A DNA stretch of 38,750 nucleotides from Mesostigma viride (taxonomy: Eukaryota; Streptophyta; Mesostigmatophyceae; Mesostigmatales; Mesostigmataceae), in contig RPFO01001247.1 in the NCBI GenBank assembly GCA_009746045.1, forward strand, positions 71,501-110,250, in the 5' to 3' direction. Positions 1 to 10,507 of the stretch are shown here, in pieces. Position 1 is the stretch's first letter; each line of letters opens with the position of its first letter. The position numbers and the translations under genes are program-made. Under the pieces are notes generated by a model. That model was given only the letters and a program-made list of their open reading frames with translations, ran no database searches and was not told the origin of the DNA.

Positions 1-442
1 TGAACAAGTCTCGCGTGCAGACACGTGTGTAGTACTCCTACACACAGATCTCGAGTGATTTATCTAGTACGAAATCCGAGATAATTAATTAAAATCATAG
101 CTCCGTTGGGAGCATATGTAACACATAACCCTGAGAAAGGGGCATCTATGGGTTTGTAATACAATCAGGGCTACAACCTGCAGGTGGAGGATGTACAACT
201 ATCACCTGCTCTGGGTGCACAAGGTGCACCTGCGCACCGCCGTGATGGTTCATGCCTCCTTAACAATTAAGCACAGGCACCCAGGGGGGGCTTGAGGAGA
301 GGGCCTAGAAGGCCTGCATGACATATGGGGTGGAGGGTATGTGGCTAGGCTATAGCTGGTGTACACATGGCATCTCAGTAGGGTTGGGTCCACGAGTACT
401 AAGTCCACGAGTAGAAAAGGCGAGTACCGAGTAGTGAGTACT

Positions 443-674
443 ACTCACTACTCGGTACTTGCCATTTTTTTGGAGCCCGAGTAGTACTCGGTACTCGTAC
501 TCGCCGACTTTTCTTAGCCCGAGTAGTACTCGGTACTCGTACTCGCCGACTTTTTTTAGCCCGAGTAGTACTCGGTACTCGTACTCGCCGACTTTTTTTA
601 GCCTGAGTAGTACTCGGTACTCGTACTCGCCGAATTTTTTGAGCTCGAGTACTACTCACTACTCGTACTCGTGA
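443..674 (+). repeat. Left subterminal tandem array in the hAT element
   Basis: About five copies of a roughly 41-bp unit built from GAGTAGTACTCGGTACTCG, TACTCGCCGA and a T-run followed by AGCC. Each unit contains the palindrome CGAGTAGTACTCG. Subterminal repeats of this kind are commonly transposase-binding sites in hAT elements; that role is inferred here. Confidence 0.8.
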
Positions 675-1062
675 AAGTATCAGATACTCGAGTAGTACAC
701 GAGTAGTACTCATGAACCTGAGATGGTCGAGTAGTACTCGAGTAGTACTCATGTTCTGAGGACAATCATCATTGTTGTCATGAATAGCGAGACATTCGAC
801 ACGGGTCGACACTGGCTGGCCCGGCCTCACAAGTTCGCAGCCGGCTCGGAAAGGAAAAATGCCACCCACTGCCCTGCCCACGCCGCCGCCATCATTCTCT
901 TCTTGTCATCATGTCGGACTTGCAAGGCTGTTGAGCATTATTATTTATTTGTTGTCTCTTTTCATAAAGTATTGTTATTTTCAGAAATTATATATATATT
1001 TGGCCCGTTACTTCATAGTTTTTTTTGTAAATTTTAGGGAAATTATATCAGCCAATAGTATC

Positions 1063-1365
1063 GCAGGTACTCGAGTAGTACTCGAGTACTACTCGGTACT
1101 CGTACTCGCCGACTTTTTTTAGCCTGAGTAGTACTCGGTACTCGTACTCGCCGACTTTTTTTAGCCTGAGTACTACTCGTTACTCGTACTCGCCTACTTT
1201 TTTGAGCTCGAGTACTACTCGCTACTCGTACTCGCCTACTTTTTTGAGCCCGAGTAGTACTCGGTACTCGTACTCGCCAAGTTTTTCTGAGCCCGAGTAG
1301 TACTCGGTACTCGTACTCGCCGACTTTTTTTAGCCTGAGTAGTACTCGGTACTCGTACTCGCTGC
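1063..1365 (+). repeat. Right subterminal tandem array in the hAT element
   Basis: About seven copies of the same roughly 41-bp unit as the left array, in the same rather than inverted orientation. Units vary mainly in T-run length and in AGCC versus AGCTC. The open frames through both arrays simply follow the repeat period and are not genes. Confidence 0.8.
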
Positions 1366-1508
1366 CAAAAATCCAGCGTGGACCCAACCCTACATCTCAG
1401 CAGAGAGTAACTCCCTGCATAGGCATTAATTAATTAATTAATTAATAAGCACGTGACTGCTAATAAAGAAGATTCCAGCCGTGTTCAGCCCTTCTCACGT
1501 TGCGAGAC

Positions 1509-1940
1509 TGAACAAGTCTCGCGTGCAGACACGTGTGTAGTACTCCTATACACAGATCTCGAGTGATTTATCTAGTACCAAATCCGAGATAATTAATTAA
1601 AATCATAGCTCCGTTGGGAGCATATGTAACACATAGCCCTGAGAAAGGGGCATCTATGGGTTTGTAATACAATCAGGGCTACAACCTGCAGGTGGAGGAT
1701 GTACAACTATCACCTGTTCTGGGTGCACAAGGTGCACCTAGCTGCACCGCCGTGATGGTTCATGCCTCCTTAACAAGCACAGGCACTCAGGGGGGGCTTG
1801 AGGAGAGGGCCTAGAAGGCCTGCATGACATATGGGGTGGAGGGTATGTGGCTAGGCTATAGCTGGTGTACACATGGCATCTCAGCAGAGAGTAACTCCCT
1901 GCATAGGCATTAATTAATTAATTAATAAGCACGTGACTGC
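1509..1940. repeat. Direct repeat copy 2, uninterrupted
   Basis: Near-identical to copy 1 without the hAT insertion, with a few substitutions and a short indel around the TTAATTAA run. It starts immediately after copy 1 and a 49-bp spacer (1460-1508). It gives the pre-insertion sequence for the hAT element. No gene is seen. Confidence 0.85.
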
Positions 1941-2184
1941 GTCACGTGGGTGCCAATACAGAGTAAAGGAACCTTCAACCCTATATACACAGTGAGAAGG
2001 AGGGAGGGCGCCCTAGCTTCTCTCACTGCCGCAGGTGGGCAGGCCACAGAGCGCTCTCTCCACGGCATGGTGCCGGGGCGCAACACTGTGGGTGCAATAC
2101 AACCAGTGCAGTACCATAGGTAGGCTGACGCATAGACAGCTTATGCTACAAATGTGAGGTGGGCTCAAGACCAGTGTGAGCCAA
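1941..2184. other. Unassigned host intergenic DNA
   Basis: There is no convincing coding frame, RNA gene or repeat. The region lies between the duplicated repeat and the left end of the second transposon remnant. Confidence 0.5.
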
Positions 2185-2734
2185 TACGGCAATACGGCAA
2201 TACGGCAAAACCTCGGCGTATTGCGTGTTTCGTATTATACGCGTATTATACGCGTATTATACGCCAAAAGCTCAAAAAGTGGTTTTTTGACCGGAAAAGT
2301 GGATTTTCAAATAGGATAAAATATTCTAAGGTGTTTATCCCATGGGTGTGCCTCTCAAAAATTACTCTTGTTTAATATGTCTCAAACTTGATGAATACCA
2401 TGATGCAATGCACGTAGACTGGTCATAGCCTATTGACACTCACTTGGTTGTCTATAGTTGCATGAAGTGTGATATATACTCACCCATTTGTATAATTGAA
2501 CTAATCTTTATTCCATGCATACGATGTCATGCACCATGCCCTACTAAACACAATTGCAGGCAGCCACCATGATGAACCATTATTTTATTAATGCTGATTG
2601 ACCTAATTCTTTATTATTCCTTGATAATGACAACCATTAATTAATTGCTAAGTCATACGGCAAGAAGGTCCAGTTCCTCCACCCAGAAGCCCAAAAGGCC
2701 AAAACCATGCAACATGGCAATTAATAAACAAATG

Positions 2735-3390
2735 CAGGTATAGCATCACCACCCGGCCATGCCATGAACATGCATCATCATATGAGATGTAAAATCCCAT
2801 CTATCTAAAGTTCTTGAGACATGCATCATTGCAGCAGGCAAGTTACCACCATGCCATACACTGTCATGCACCATGCCATACATAAACACATATGCAGGCA
2901 GCCACCTGACCATGCCATACATACAATGTCATGCATCATCATATGAGATGTAAAATCCTATCTATCTACAGTTCTTGAGACATGCATGCAGGCAACCACC
3001 GGCATGCCATACACTGTCATGCACCATGCCATACATAAACACATATGCAGGCAGCCACCACCATGCCATACATACAATGTCATCCATCATCATATGAGTT
3101 GTAAAATCCTATCTATCTAAAGCTCTTGAGACATGCATGCAGGCAACCACCGGCATGCCATGCACTCTCATGCACCATGCCATAAGCACATATGCAGGCG
3201 GCCACCACCATACCATACATACAATGTCATCCATCATCATATGAGATGTAAAATCCTATCTATCTAAAGCTCTCGAGACATGCAGGCAGCCACCACCATG
3301 CCATACATACAATGTCATGCACCATGCATGCCATAAACACATATATTCAGGCAGCCACCACCATGCCATACATACAATGTCAATGCAGCA
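2735..3390. repeat. Roughly 150-bp degenerate tandem repeats
   Basis: The word catcatatgag(a/t)tgtaaaatcc occurs near 2773, 2933, 3085 and 3231. Each is followed by tatctatcta, ttgagacatgca and one or two gcaggcagccacc blocks. Spacing is about 145-160 bp with internal sub-repeats (ccatacatacaatgtcat). The array is non-coding and lies inside the decayed hAT-like element. Confidence 0.8.
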
Positions 3391-4024
3391 CGAAATGCAT
3401 CATTGTTAAGGACATTGAAAGGGATACCAGCAGAAATAAAACCCTTGCACAATGCAAGGTCCAGCTGCAGCTTATCCAGCTTCATCATCTGCGGCATGGT
3501 CAGGCCCTCCTCGGACGCCTCAGACGTCTGCTCGAGCTGTGCTGTTGTGAATTAAGAGCCAACCTGGGCGTCGTGCCACTCAGAGGCGCTGCCCTCCACG
3601 AGGCCATCCCAGTTGAGTCGCTGCCCGGCGCTTGGTCACGAGCTCCATGTGGTCCGCTTGGCCACGCCTCTTCAGGTCCTTGGCCCTGAAAATCCCCTGC
3701 AAATACGCCCTACATACATGCCTTCGGCGGATTGGGGCAAGGCTTCACATCCCGGCACCAAGGCTTGCCCAGGATGTGGAGCTTTGCCCTAGTGGCGCTC
3801 CCCTTCCAGTTATGCCGCACTGAAGGCAGGATTGCTTGTAGTTGTTCGTCAGCAGGCCGCTCACTACAATGCGCTCCTTCATGCATGACGAACTCCCAAA
3901 CGGCAGCCTTGTCCCGCTTTGCATCACCATCCCACTCGTCCCCACTGTTGTCGGGGCCAGTAGGCTCCTCGTCCCCACCGTCATTGTTGTCGGCATCATC
4001 ATCTAGCTCCATGCAAGCTAGCAA
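3315..4024 (-). pseudogene. hAT transposase fragment (BED finger and core pieces)
   Basis: Two minus-strand pieces in different frames look like parts of one hAT transposase. The upstream piece (3710-4024) is acidic and then reads HNWKGSATRAKLHILG with a following Cys, like a BED zinc finger. The downstream piece (3315-3497) reads FISAGIPFNVLNNDAFRAAL, which fits the hAT core pattern of a G-(I/L)-P-F followed by N-x-x-F-R. The reading frame is broken between them by stops and the C-terminal catalytic and dimerisation regions are missing, so the gene is dead. The assignment rests on short motifs only. Confidence 0.5.
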
Positions 4025-4457
4025 GATGTCGCCGCTCGGGCGTCTTCGTACTCCGACTCTGACATGTCATCGTAGTTTATTCCGAGGTCAGGTTCCTTGC
4101 CTCGACCGTGCGCCATCGCTCTACTTTCCATGCAGCTAGTAAATGCCAGCACTGTGCTATCAAACTGCCCGGTACACAGGCAGCAGCACCTGTGCCTTTT
4201 GCATGTTTAGTGTTCGGCCTCAGGCCTCAGCTTCGGTAGCGGAGGTTACCTTTGGCGCGCAAGGCTGTCGGCTGCATGAGCTACGCCAAAACTAGCTCTG
4301 GCGCCAAATTCCGCCGGGTGCCGGGCGCCGTATAATACGCGAAAAATACGTATTATGCGCCGTATAATTTGCGTTGAGAACGCAATACGCGTATTTCTAG
4401 TACGTTAGTAGTAACGCCAAACCCCGCCGTATTGTATAATACGGCGTATTTACCGTA

Positions 4458-5158
4458 TGTAACGACTAAAAATGTTGTGTTTGCAACAGCCTCAGTTTCA
4501 ACATTGATGTGAAAAGATCTTTATACCTGGGTTGGAGTCGCGACAGATAACTTCACGTCCAGAGAAGCAATGAAGATGGATCTTCAACAGTTAAGGGAAT
4601 GAGTCCCCACCCTTGTTAGACACAACAGACAATGTTATATCCAAGTCGACTATCTGTTGAAGTTATAGTTGACTTTTAGCGAGGGTTGTTTGATTGATGA
4701 AACAAGGAAACCCTTGAATTACACCATAGCTTTAGCTTTCTTACACGCACACGTGCTCAGCCGCCACAAACAGGATAAAAGTCATCATGCACGCAGAGTC
4801 GGCTCAACCCTAACCCGGAAGGACCAATCAAAAGTGAGAATCACTCAAGATAAGATCTTAGCTCCGAATCCTCAACACAACACAAAGCCAGCACATACGG
4901 AATCTCCAGGACCTGGAACCAGATCCACCAGGTACAACGGTATTAAAGAGAATCTATGACTGACTGAACAAAACCATGCAAAGTACCCTACGTGGATCAG
5001 GCCACGACCAATGAGGGTAGAACAATAATTCTGCAGATCTCAGCAGGCCCAATATCCGTCAGACGTCGAAGCCTCCTAACTTCCCAAATAATTGTCCTAA
5101 AGAACTCATAATAAGATCAACAGTAGGAAAACTTTGGATGTAACATTTGGTTGTTACA
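4458..5158 (-). repeat. 3' LTR of the Ty3/Gypsy element
   Basis: A 701-bp segment begins TGTAAC on the plus strand and ends GTTACA, giving the canonical TG...CA ends with a 6-bp terminal inverted repeat. On the element's own strand it follows a polypurine tract directly and lies downstream of pol, as a 3' LTR should. The outer flank is ccgta (4453-4457), the candidate half of a target duplication. The matching 5' LTR is not in the window. Confidence 0.8.
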
Positions 5159-5176
5159 TATCTCCCCCTCAAGACA
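5159..5176 (-). other. Polypurine tract
   Basis: Read on the minus strand, the bases immediately before the LTR are gtcttgagggggagata, a purine-rich tract that abuts TGTAAC. This is the expected primer site for plus-strand DNA synthesis in an LTR retroelement and fixes the LTR boundary. Confidence 0.75.
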
Positions 5177-5500
5177 GGAACTCCCAGTTCCTAGAAGCCA
5201 AGAAGAATAAAACAACAACCTCCACAAAAACAACACAACAATAAACAGGAAGTCCACCACCTCTTGGGACAAGCAAGTGGGTTTTTACATCCCCAAAGGG
5301 CCTCCTATCTCATTATCATCTGATCATGGTCAACCCTGAATAAGACAAATTCACCCACTGATGAAATGTCATCAAGTGACTAACACACAGGCAACCATGC
5401 CTGGATAATACAACTGCAAGACTGTCATGAACCAGAACTGTCATTACTGGAAATCTGGACTGGACATCAGAACTGGCCTCCTCCATTCTGGATCCCCACC

Positions 5501-6816
5501 TCACTCCACAGCCCATCTCCAACCATCCTGGAAACCCTTCACAAGTGAACCAATCCCCCTTCTTCGTGTCCTTCCCCCTCGTTCCAAACACTGGGAAATG
5601 CTCCACCATGGACACCAGATCTGGCCAGTTCCTGCTGACCTGAATAGCCATGCAGGTCTCAGCAGCCTTGCCCAACTCAGCTGAAAACCTACTGCACTGG
5701 GCAGGATAGGACAGAGTAACCACAGCCTGTCGGAGGGGGTCGAAGACCCAGCCACTGGCAGTCTTATGGCGACATAGCCAGCTGCTATAGGCCCACCACA
5801 GCTGTAGAAAGGCCTTGATAGGCCCCCACCTGGCCCCAAGATGGGTACCAGCACCTCAAGGGCGTGAGCCTGGCCCTCAGCTCGTTAGGGAACTTTGGTA
5901 ACTGCAGCCCCACGAAGACCGTGCTGTCCTTGTGTGGAAAACATGACATCACAGAGCAGCTGGACGACGGAGTCATGTCAAACTCTCCCTGCTTGACAGC
6001 TTGCTCGAGCAGCTCAGTATAGGTCTGGGAATAACCAACTGGCTTGAGCTCTGCAAAGGCGAGTCTCAGGTCACTGGGCAGAGCTGCCATCAAGTCCTGG
6101 CCCTCCACCGGCCTCATGTCAAACGAAGGCCACGGGTACACTGCAAAGACGGTGTGCATAATATAAGCCACCATGGGTGAACCAATCTCACAAAGACTGG
6201 GGGGCAGACAGTCCAGGGCCAACTCTACCATACCCTCAGGTACTAGTTCACCCTCCTCCACCACTGTCTGGTCGAGGGCCTTCATGGCTGTGTACAAGGA
6301 TTTACACCACTCGCACTGTTCAGGACACATTTACGGTGGTCCAAGTACTGCTCCACCTGTTTTGTTGGGACAACGACCTGGGCAAGTGTACCACCACCTT
6401 AGGGGGTGGAGGAGCCTCCGTAGAGGAGGGAACTGAGGCCACCATGGTGGGGATAGCCTCCTGAGCTACCTGGGCCTCAGAGGCTGCAGGCACAGCAGAA
6501 CCCACAAGTGGAAGGTGCCCAGCCCTCAAGTGTTCTGCCATCTGAGTAACCAAACCCTCCACATGAGCAACCTTGATATAAGGGCCCCGTGACGCTGCTC
6601 GTGCCGCTGCTGATCATGTACCATACGCTGGAACAGGTTGAGAAAATGGGCTTCCACGAACCCAGCGTCTTCCTGGAGCGAAGTACCTGTGGCTCTGGGG
6701 CCAGCGTAGTCGTGCTGAAAGACATACGTAGCCCTCACGTCCTCTTGGAGTTGGGCAGGTGGCCTGGGTGTCCCCTCAGGATGGGAGTCTGCCATGGCTG
6801 GCAACCACAGACACAC
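5501..6816 (-). pseudogene. Unidentified retroelement frame downstream of pol
   Basis: Several overlapping minus-strand frames between the chromodomain and the LTR look like one decayed protein. The start (MADSHPEGTPRPPAQLQEDV, near 6794) leads into a Gln/His/Arg-rich helical segment (FLNLFQRMVHDQQRHEQRHG). After a frame change comes a Pro/Val-rich linker, and then a segment with CPEQCEWC and long helical stretches (5785-6330). I do not recognise it. Position suggests an accessory ORF between pol and the 3' LTR. A displaced gag-like protein is possible but there is no CCHC knuckle to support that. Confidence 0.4.
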
Positions 6817-6843
6817 AGCACCAAAAAGAGGCGTTAGCAGTGC

Positions 6844-7116
6844 TCACTGGGAGCTATGAAGGGGAGCACACCGCTCAGAGCCCATGACATACCACTCAGG
6901 CAAGGTGATCCCATGACGCTGACAATAATCTAGTACAGCAGAGTGACTGTTGGTGAGATCAGACAACCACAGCCACGTAGCAGTCACCTCTAGCTCTCCC
7001 TTCCAGTGTACCTTAAACTGCAGCTGTTTAGTACGACCTTTCCCCTTCACCCTGTGAGCCAACAACCGCTCCACTTCATAGATCTTCTCCCCCTCAGAAT
7101 CCAACTCATAAGGCAA
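6844..7116 (-). pseudogene. Chromodomain at the pol C-terminus
   Basis: The frame reads YEVERLLAHRVKGKGRTKQL followed by FKVHWKGELEVTATWLWLSDL. This is the chromodomain pattern of an initial Y-E-V-E, then F-K-V-x-W-K-G and a W-x(3-4)-L-x-(D/N)-L. In chromoviruses this domain follows integrase and steers insertion toward marked chromatin. It is in a different frame from the integrase upstream, so it would not be made as part of pol from this copy. Confidence 0.75.
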
Positions 7117-8664
7117 GGGGCAGACAATCTGCCTGGCAAGGTGTTACGCCTGTACAGCTTCAGCTGTGCTAGGTGAAAAATATTATTCCTGAGCTTCCAG
7201 TGAGAAGGCACCTGGACCTGGACCACGGTACCATAGTGAAAGGTGGCCAACACTGGGTAAGGACCCAACCAGAGTGGTTGCAGTTTCCTGCATTGCTCCT
7301 TCTCAGGCAGCACTCTGTTGGCTTCCAACAACACCAAGTCCCCGGAGCTACAAAGGAATGACTGGCCACCGTTTGCTGCCAGGCGTTAGTCAGGTACTTG
7401 TCCTGTGTCCTCAACAGCTGGGTAGCCACAATGCTGTGAGCCTCCTGGAAGGAAGCCAACAACTGCTGGACTGAACCAAGACGTCGCTGGAAAGGGCCTT
7501 CAGCGTCTCTGTCAGGCAGTTCCAAGTCGAATGGTGTCAAGGGACACTGGCCATTGCAGATCACGAAGGGGGACATCTGGTGAGGAGCCAGAGGAGAGTT
7601 GTTGATTGCGAACTCTATGAAAGGTAGCTTCTTGTCCCAGTCCTTGTTGTCGTGGGTACAATAGTGCTTTTGACACTCCCTGACAATTCTGTTCATCCTC
7701 TCCACCGCCCCAGTACTGGCACACCTGTATGCCACACCGAATGCCAGCTTAGTGTCTAGGATGTCAAAGAATGACTTCCAAAACCCTGACAGCCAAAGGG
7801 GGTCCTGATCAGTGATGATCACTCTAGGCATGCCGTGCAGACGGTAGATCTCCTTCATAAACAAATCCACACACTGTGCAGCGGTGAGATGAGTATTGCA
7901 AGGAATCAGATGGCACATCCTGGAAAGCCTGTCCATGACCACAAGGATCCTGTCATTGCCACCATCTGACATGGGAGACCACAGATAAAATCCATAGTCA
8001 CACTGATCCAAGGGCGCAGGGGAATGGGCATAGCCATGGGAAAGATGGGCGTGGCTTGGTTCCTGACCTTATTTCTCTGGCAGGAGTCACAGGAATCCAC
8101 GTAGGCCTTAACATCCTGATAAAGGCCAGGCCACCAAAACCTCTGCTGCACCTCATGAAGTAGCTTAGCATAACCAGGATGACACGCAGTCACATCGTCA
8201 TGGAAACAATGTAACACTGTGGGAATGGCCATCTCAGGCACATACACTTTTCTAGTCACCGTGTGCTCTGCATCATGAGTGTGAACATACAGAACGCCCT
8301 CCCAGTATTCTACAGGTCTATTGCCAAAGTTGCCCCTCTGGATAGCTGCAGTAGCCATGTCCTCCGTCTTGGTGAAGGCCTTGATGACGTCCAGCAGGGA
8401 AATATTTAAAGGATTAGGCAACACCAGGTCCTTGTCAGGTCCCAGGGGCTGCATCTGCATCTCCTCTTCCTGCCCAGGGCTAGCCACCAACTGCTTGGAT
8501 GAGACAGTAGTAGCTATAGGCCCTTTTGACCTTGCCATCACCTGAGAGGCCAACACCTTGGACCGGCCTACCAACACAGGGTCCATGACCCACTTCCTGG
8601 GCCTACCTCTGCTGCGCCTAGCAGGGTCTCCCTCACCTGGCTGCACTGTGGGAGTGGGCACCAC
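7047..8664 (-). pseudogene. Ty3/Gypsy integrase (zinc finger, core, GPY/F)
   Basis: The HHCC zinc finger is visible as HCFHDDVTACHPGYAKLLHE, then FWWPGL and CDSCQRNK (about 8090-8250). The catalytic core follows, with TMDFICGLP supplying the first Asp in one frame and VIITDQDPLWLSGFWKSFF supplying the second in the next frame. GAVERMNR supplies the Glu. A GPY/F region (WLGPYPVLATF, then FHLAQLKLY) comes next in a third frame. At least two frame changes (near 7980 and 7330) break the protein. The integrase would have inserted the cDNA copy, but it cannot be translated intact here. Confidence 0.92.
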
Positions 8665-8899
8665 ACCTCAGGACTTCTCCTAAGACTGTCAGACAGTGAC
8701 TGGACACCCTCCTGGACGCCTGTCAACTCTGGGACAGAGCCCTGGTCGATGAGCATCACGGGACCACCGTTATTCCCTACAGGTGGTGTCAACAGTTGAG
8801 AAGCCTTCTGGTTGTTGGCCTGAGCTCTAGTCAAGGCTCCACACTCTACCACAGAAATCAGGGCAGCACAGATGTCCAAGTCCTCATGAAAACTTCCCA

Positions 8900-10172
8900 T
8901 CAAATCCCTCCTCCTGGACAGGGCGTCAGGCACCACATTCTGCGTACCAGGAATGTACCTCACAGAGAAAGGTCCAAACCCCCCCAGGAACTCCATCCAT
9001 CCAGCCATCCTCTTACTCATCCGGGTCTGTTCCAACACATGTACCAAGGGCCTGTGGTCAGTCATCAGGGTAATAGACTCGTTGCCCTGCCCATCCTGGC
9101 GCTGCTGGCCACAGAAAACTGAGCCCCCTTCAGTAGGTGTTCCCACTTGTGACAGGCCACCACCAATCCCAGCAGCTCCTGCTCATGAACAGGGTAGTTA
9201 CGTTCTGCAGACGTCATACTCCTGGACATGTATTCCACTGGTTGAGGGCCCTTACCATGATCTTGCATTAGTACTGCACCAATAGCACCCTGTGAGGCAT
9301 CAGACCTAACCTGGTATGGCAAGTCTGGGTTGGGGCCCACCAACAAGGGAGCAGTGGTAAGCTTCTGCTTCAACACATCAAAAGCTTGCTGGCATGCTGC
9401 AGTCCACTCAAAGGGAACATCCTTCTTGAGCAGGGCTAACAGGGGACCAGAGATGGCCGCCATGTCAGGGATGAACCGTCGGTACCAGCCCACCAGGCCC
9501 AGAAAGGATCTGACATCATGAGCTGACTTCAACACAGGCCACTCCAAAACAGCAGAGACCTTGCTGGCCTCAGGAGTCATACCTGCAGCGCTCAGCTGGT
9601 AGCCCAGAAACTTCACCTCTTGGCCCCACTCCACCTTGGACCTCTTCACCGACAGATGATACTGATGGATCACCTTAAGGACCTCCTCCACGTTCTCCAG
9701 ATGCTCCCTGAAGGTACGAGAGTGTACCAGAATGTCGTCCAGGTAGACGACCACAGAAGTCCTGAAGACCACCCTGGTAGTGTCACACAAGTGGGCAATG
9801 TCCTTGAACCTGGGGTTGCGAAGGTCAGGTGAGATCTGGGGCAGGGCATTTCCAGTCAGGTGGCCAAAGATGGCATTGACAAACATCTGCATGGTGGCAG
9901 GACTGTTAGAGGCACCCATGGGCATTACTGTCCACTGGAACTGTCCCCATGCATGGAGTAGAAAAGGCCGTCTTGGGGATGTCCTCAGTAGCCACCCTGA
10001 TCTGCCAGAAAGCATGCCTGAGGTCAAACTTGGTAAAGAAGGCAGCTCCTGCAGTCCTCTCCAGCAACTCATCAATTCTGGGCAGAGGGTACCTGGACTT
10101 GACAGTCACCTTGTTCAGTCCCCTCAGGTCAATGCACAACCTCCACCCCCCATCATGCTTGGGTACAAGCAA
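8900..10172 (-). pseudogene. Ty3/Gypsy reverse transcriptase and RNase H
   Basis: RT motifs are seen in order: WRLCIDLRGLNKVTVKSRYP, FFTKFDLRHAFWQIRV, GASNSPATMQMFVN and the catalytic YLDDILVHS, then FLGYQLSAAGMTPEASKV and RSFLGLVGWYRRFIP. RNase H follows with SDASQGAIGAVLMQ, ERNYPVHEQELLGLVVAC and, after a frame change, LMTDHRPLVHVL and VVPDALSRR. The first RT motifs lie in one frame (9906-10172) and the rest in another (9065-10075), with a further shift near 9100, so the gene is inactive. The N-terminal part of RT is missing at the junction near 10180. Confidence 0.95.
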
Positions 10173-10260
10173 ACTACGCTCCGCGAAAGTGACCCGTTTT
10201 CCCGGGTTGCGCGACTTGTGAAAATCGGCTAAGTCCCGTGGTCTTCCAGCGGGTGGGGGG

Positions 10261-10464
10261 TTAGCGCCTCCAAGGCCCCCCGAATAGGACCATGCCCGGA
10301 ATTAGGATGGGGATTAACAGCATTAGTTTAAGACGCCGTGATAAGGTGGCGAATTCAAACGATTTGCGCGTGTGTTCCGCGTACAAGTGGTCGTGTGCTA
10401 AGGCGATGTTCACGCATATGAGATAGTACAGCAGTAGTGCTTTGATGATGGACACAATGATCAT
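10261..10464 (-). CDS. Small membrane protein, tandem paralogue 1
   Basis: A 67-residue hydrophobic protein. It starts MIIVSIIKALLLYYLICVN, a single N-terminal membrane segment, followed by a charged loop (HLYAEHTRKSF) and a second hydrophobic stretch near the end (LKLMLLIPILIPGMVLFGG). The neighbouring gene at 10508-10732 encodes the same core, and this conservation is the main evidence that such a short frame is real. The start at 10464 is the first Met shared with the paralogue. Function is unknown. It is the first gene-like sequence beyond the retroelement junction. Confidence 0.6.
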   Translation of the reverse strand: MIIVSIIKALLLYYLICVNIALAHDHLYAEHTRKSFEFATLSRRLKLMLLIPILIPGMVLFGGPWRR

Positions 10465-10507
10465 TGTCTTTTCATTATGGACATAATTTTGTCAATCGGG
10501 GTTGCGC

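Larger units (their letters stand above)
379..1392. mobile_element. Non-autonomous hAT-type DNA transposon with 8-bp TSD
   Basis: The element begins TAGGGTTGGGTCCACG and ends with the exact reverse complement, CGTGGACCCAACCCTA, a 16-bp perfect terminal inverted repeat. It is flanked by identical 8-bp copies CATCTCAG at 371-378 and 1393-1400. The second copy of the surrounding repeat, near 1880, has a single CATCTCAG and no insert, so it preserves the empty site. An 8-bp target duplication and a TAGGG-type end are typical of the hAT superfamily. The inside has no transposase, only two arrays of a roughly 41-bp repeat and a short unique middle, so it must have been moved by an enzyme supplied in trans. 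Confidence 0.88.
1..1459. repeat. Direct repeat copy 1, split by a hAT element
   Basis: The sequence from position 1 (tgaacaagtctcgcgtgcag) to about 1459 (ending ataagcacgtgactgc) recurs nearly unchanged at 1509-1940. The only large difference is a 1.0-kb insertion at 379-1392. The copy may extend left of the window. No coding potential is seen; it carries TTAATTAA runs and the palindrome-like word CACGTG. It is a tandem duplication of non-coding host DNA whose identity I do not recognise. Confidence 0.85.
2185..4457 (-). mobile_element. Decayed hAT-like DNA transposon
   Basis: The left end has tandem CAATACGGC words followed by aaaacctcggcgtattgcg and repeated cgtattatacg. The right end (about 4325-4457) carries the same material in inverse orientation, including cgccgtattgtataatacgg and ccaaaccccgccgtattg. 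This gives imperfect, multi-copy inverted ends. Between them lie a roughly 150-bp tandem array and, on the minus strand, pieces that resemble a hAT transposase. The right end abuts the LTR at 4458, so the retroelement probably inserted at or inside this element's terminus. Exact ends and a target duplication could not be fixed. Confidence 0.5.
4458..10180 (-). mobile_element. 5'-truncated Ty3/Gypsy chromodomain retrotransposon
   Basis: On the minus strand the order is reverse transcriptase, RNase H, integrase with zinc finger, GPY/F region, chromodomain, an extra unidentified frame, polypurine tract and 3' LTR. This is the chromovirus order of Ty3/Gypsy elements. Gag, protease, primer-binding site and 5' LTR are missing: homology starts at LLVPKHDGGWR in the RT, near 10180. 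The next gene-like sequence (10261 onward) belongs to the virus-like block. The pol frame is broken several times, so the copy is inactive. Confidence 0.9.

Noticed and set aside
443-1365. Short open frames with SSTRYSYSP-like or TTRAKKSRRVRV-like repeats
   Set aside because: They simply translate the 41-bp subterminal repeats of the hAT element on either strand.
4669-4959. Plus-strand frame of 96 codons
   Set aside because: It lies wholly inside the LTR and on the opposite strand to the element; no motif.
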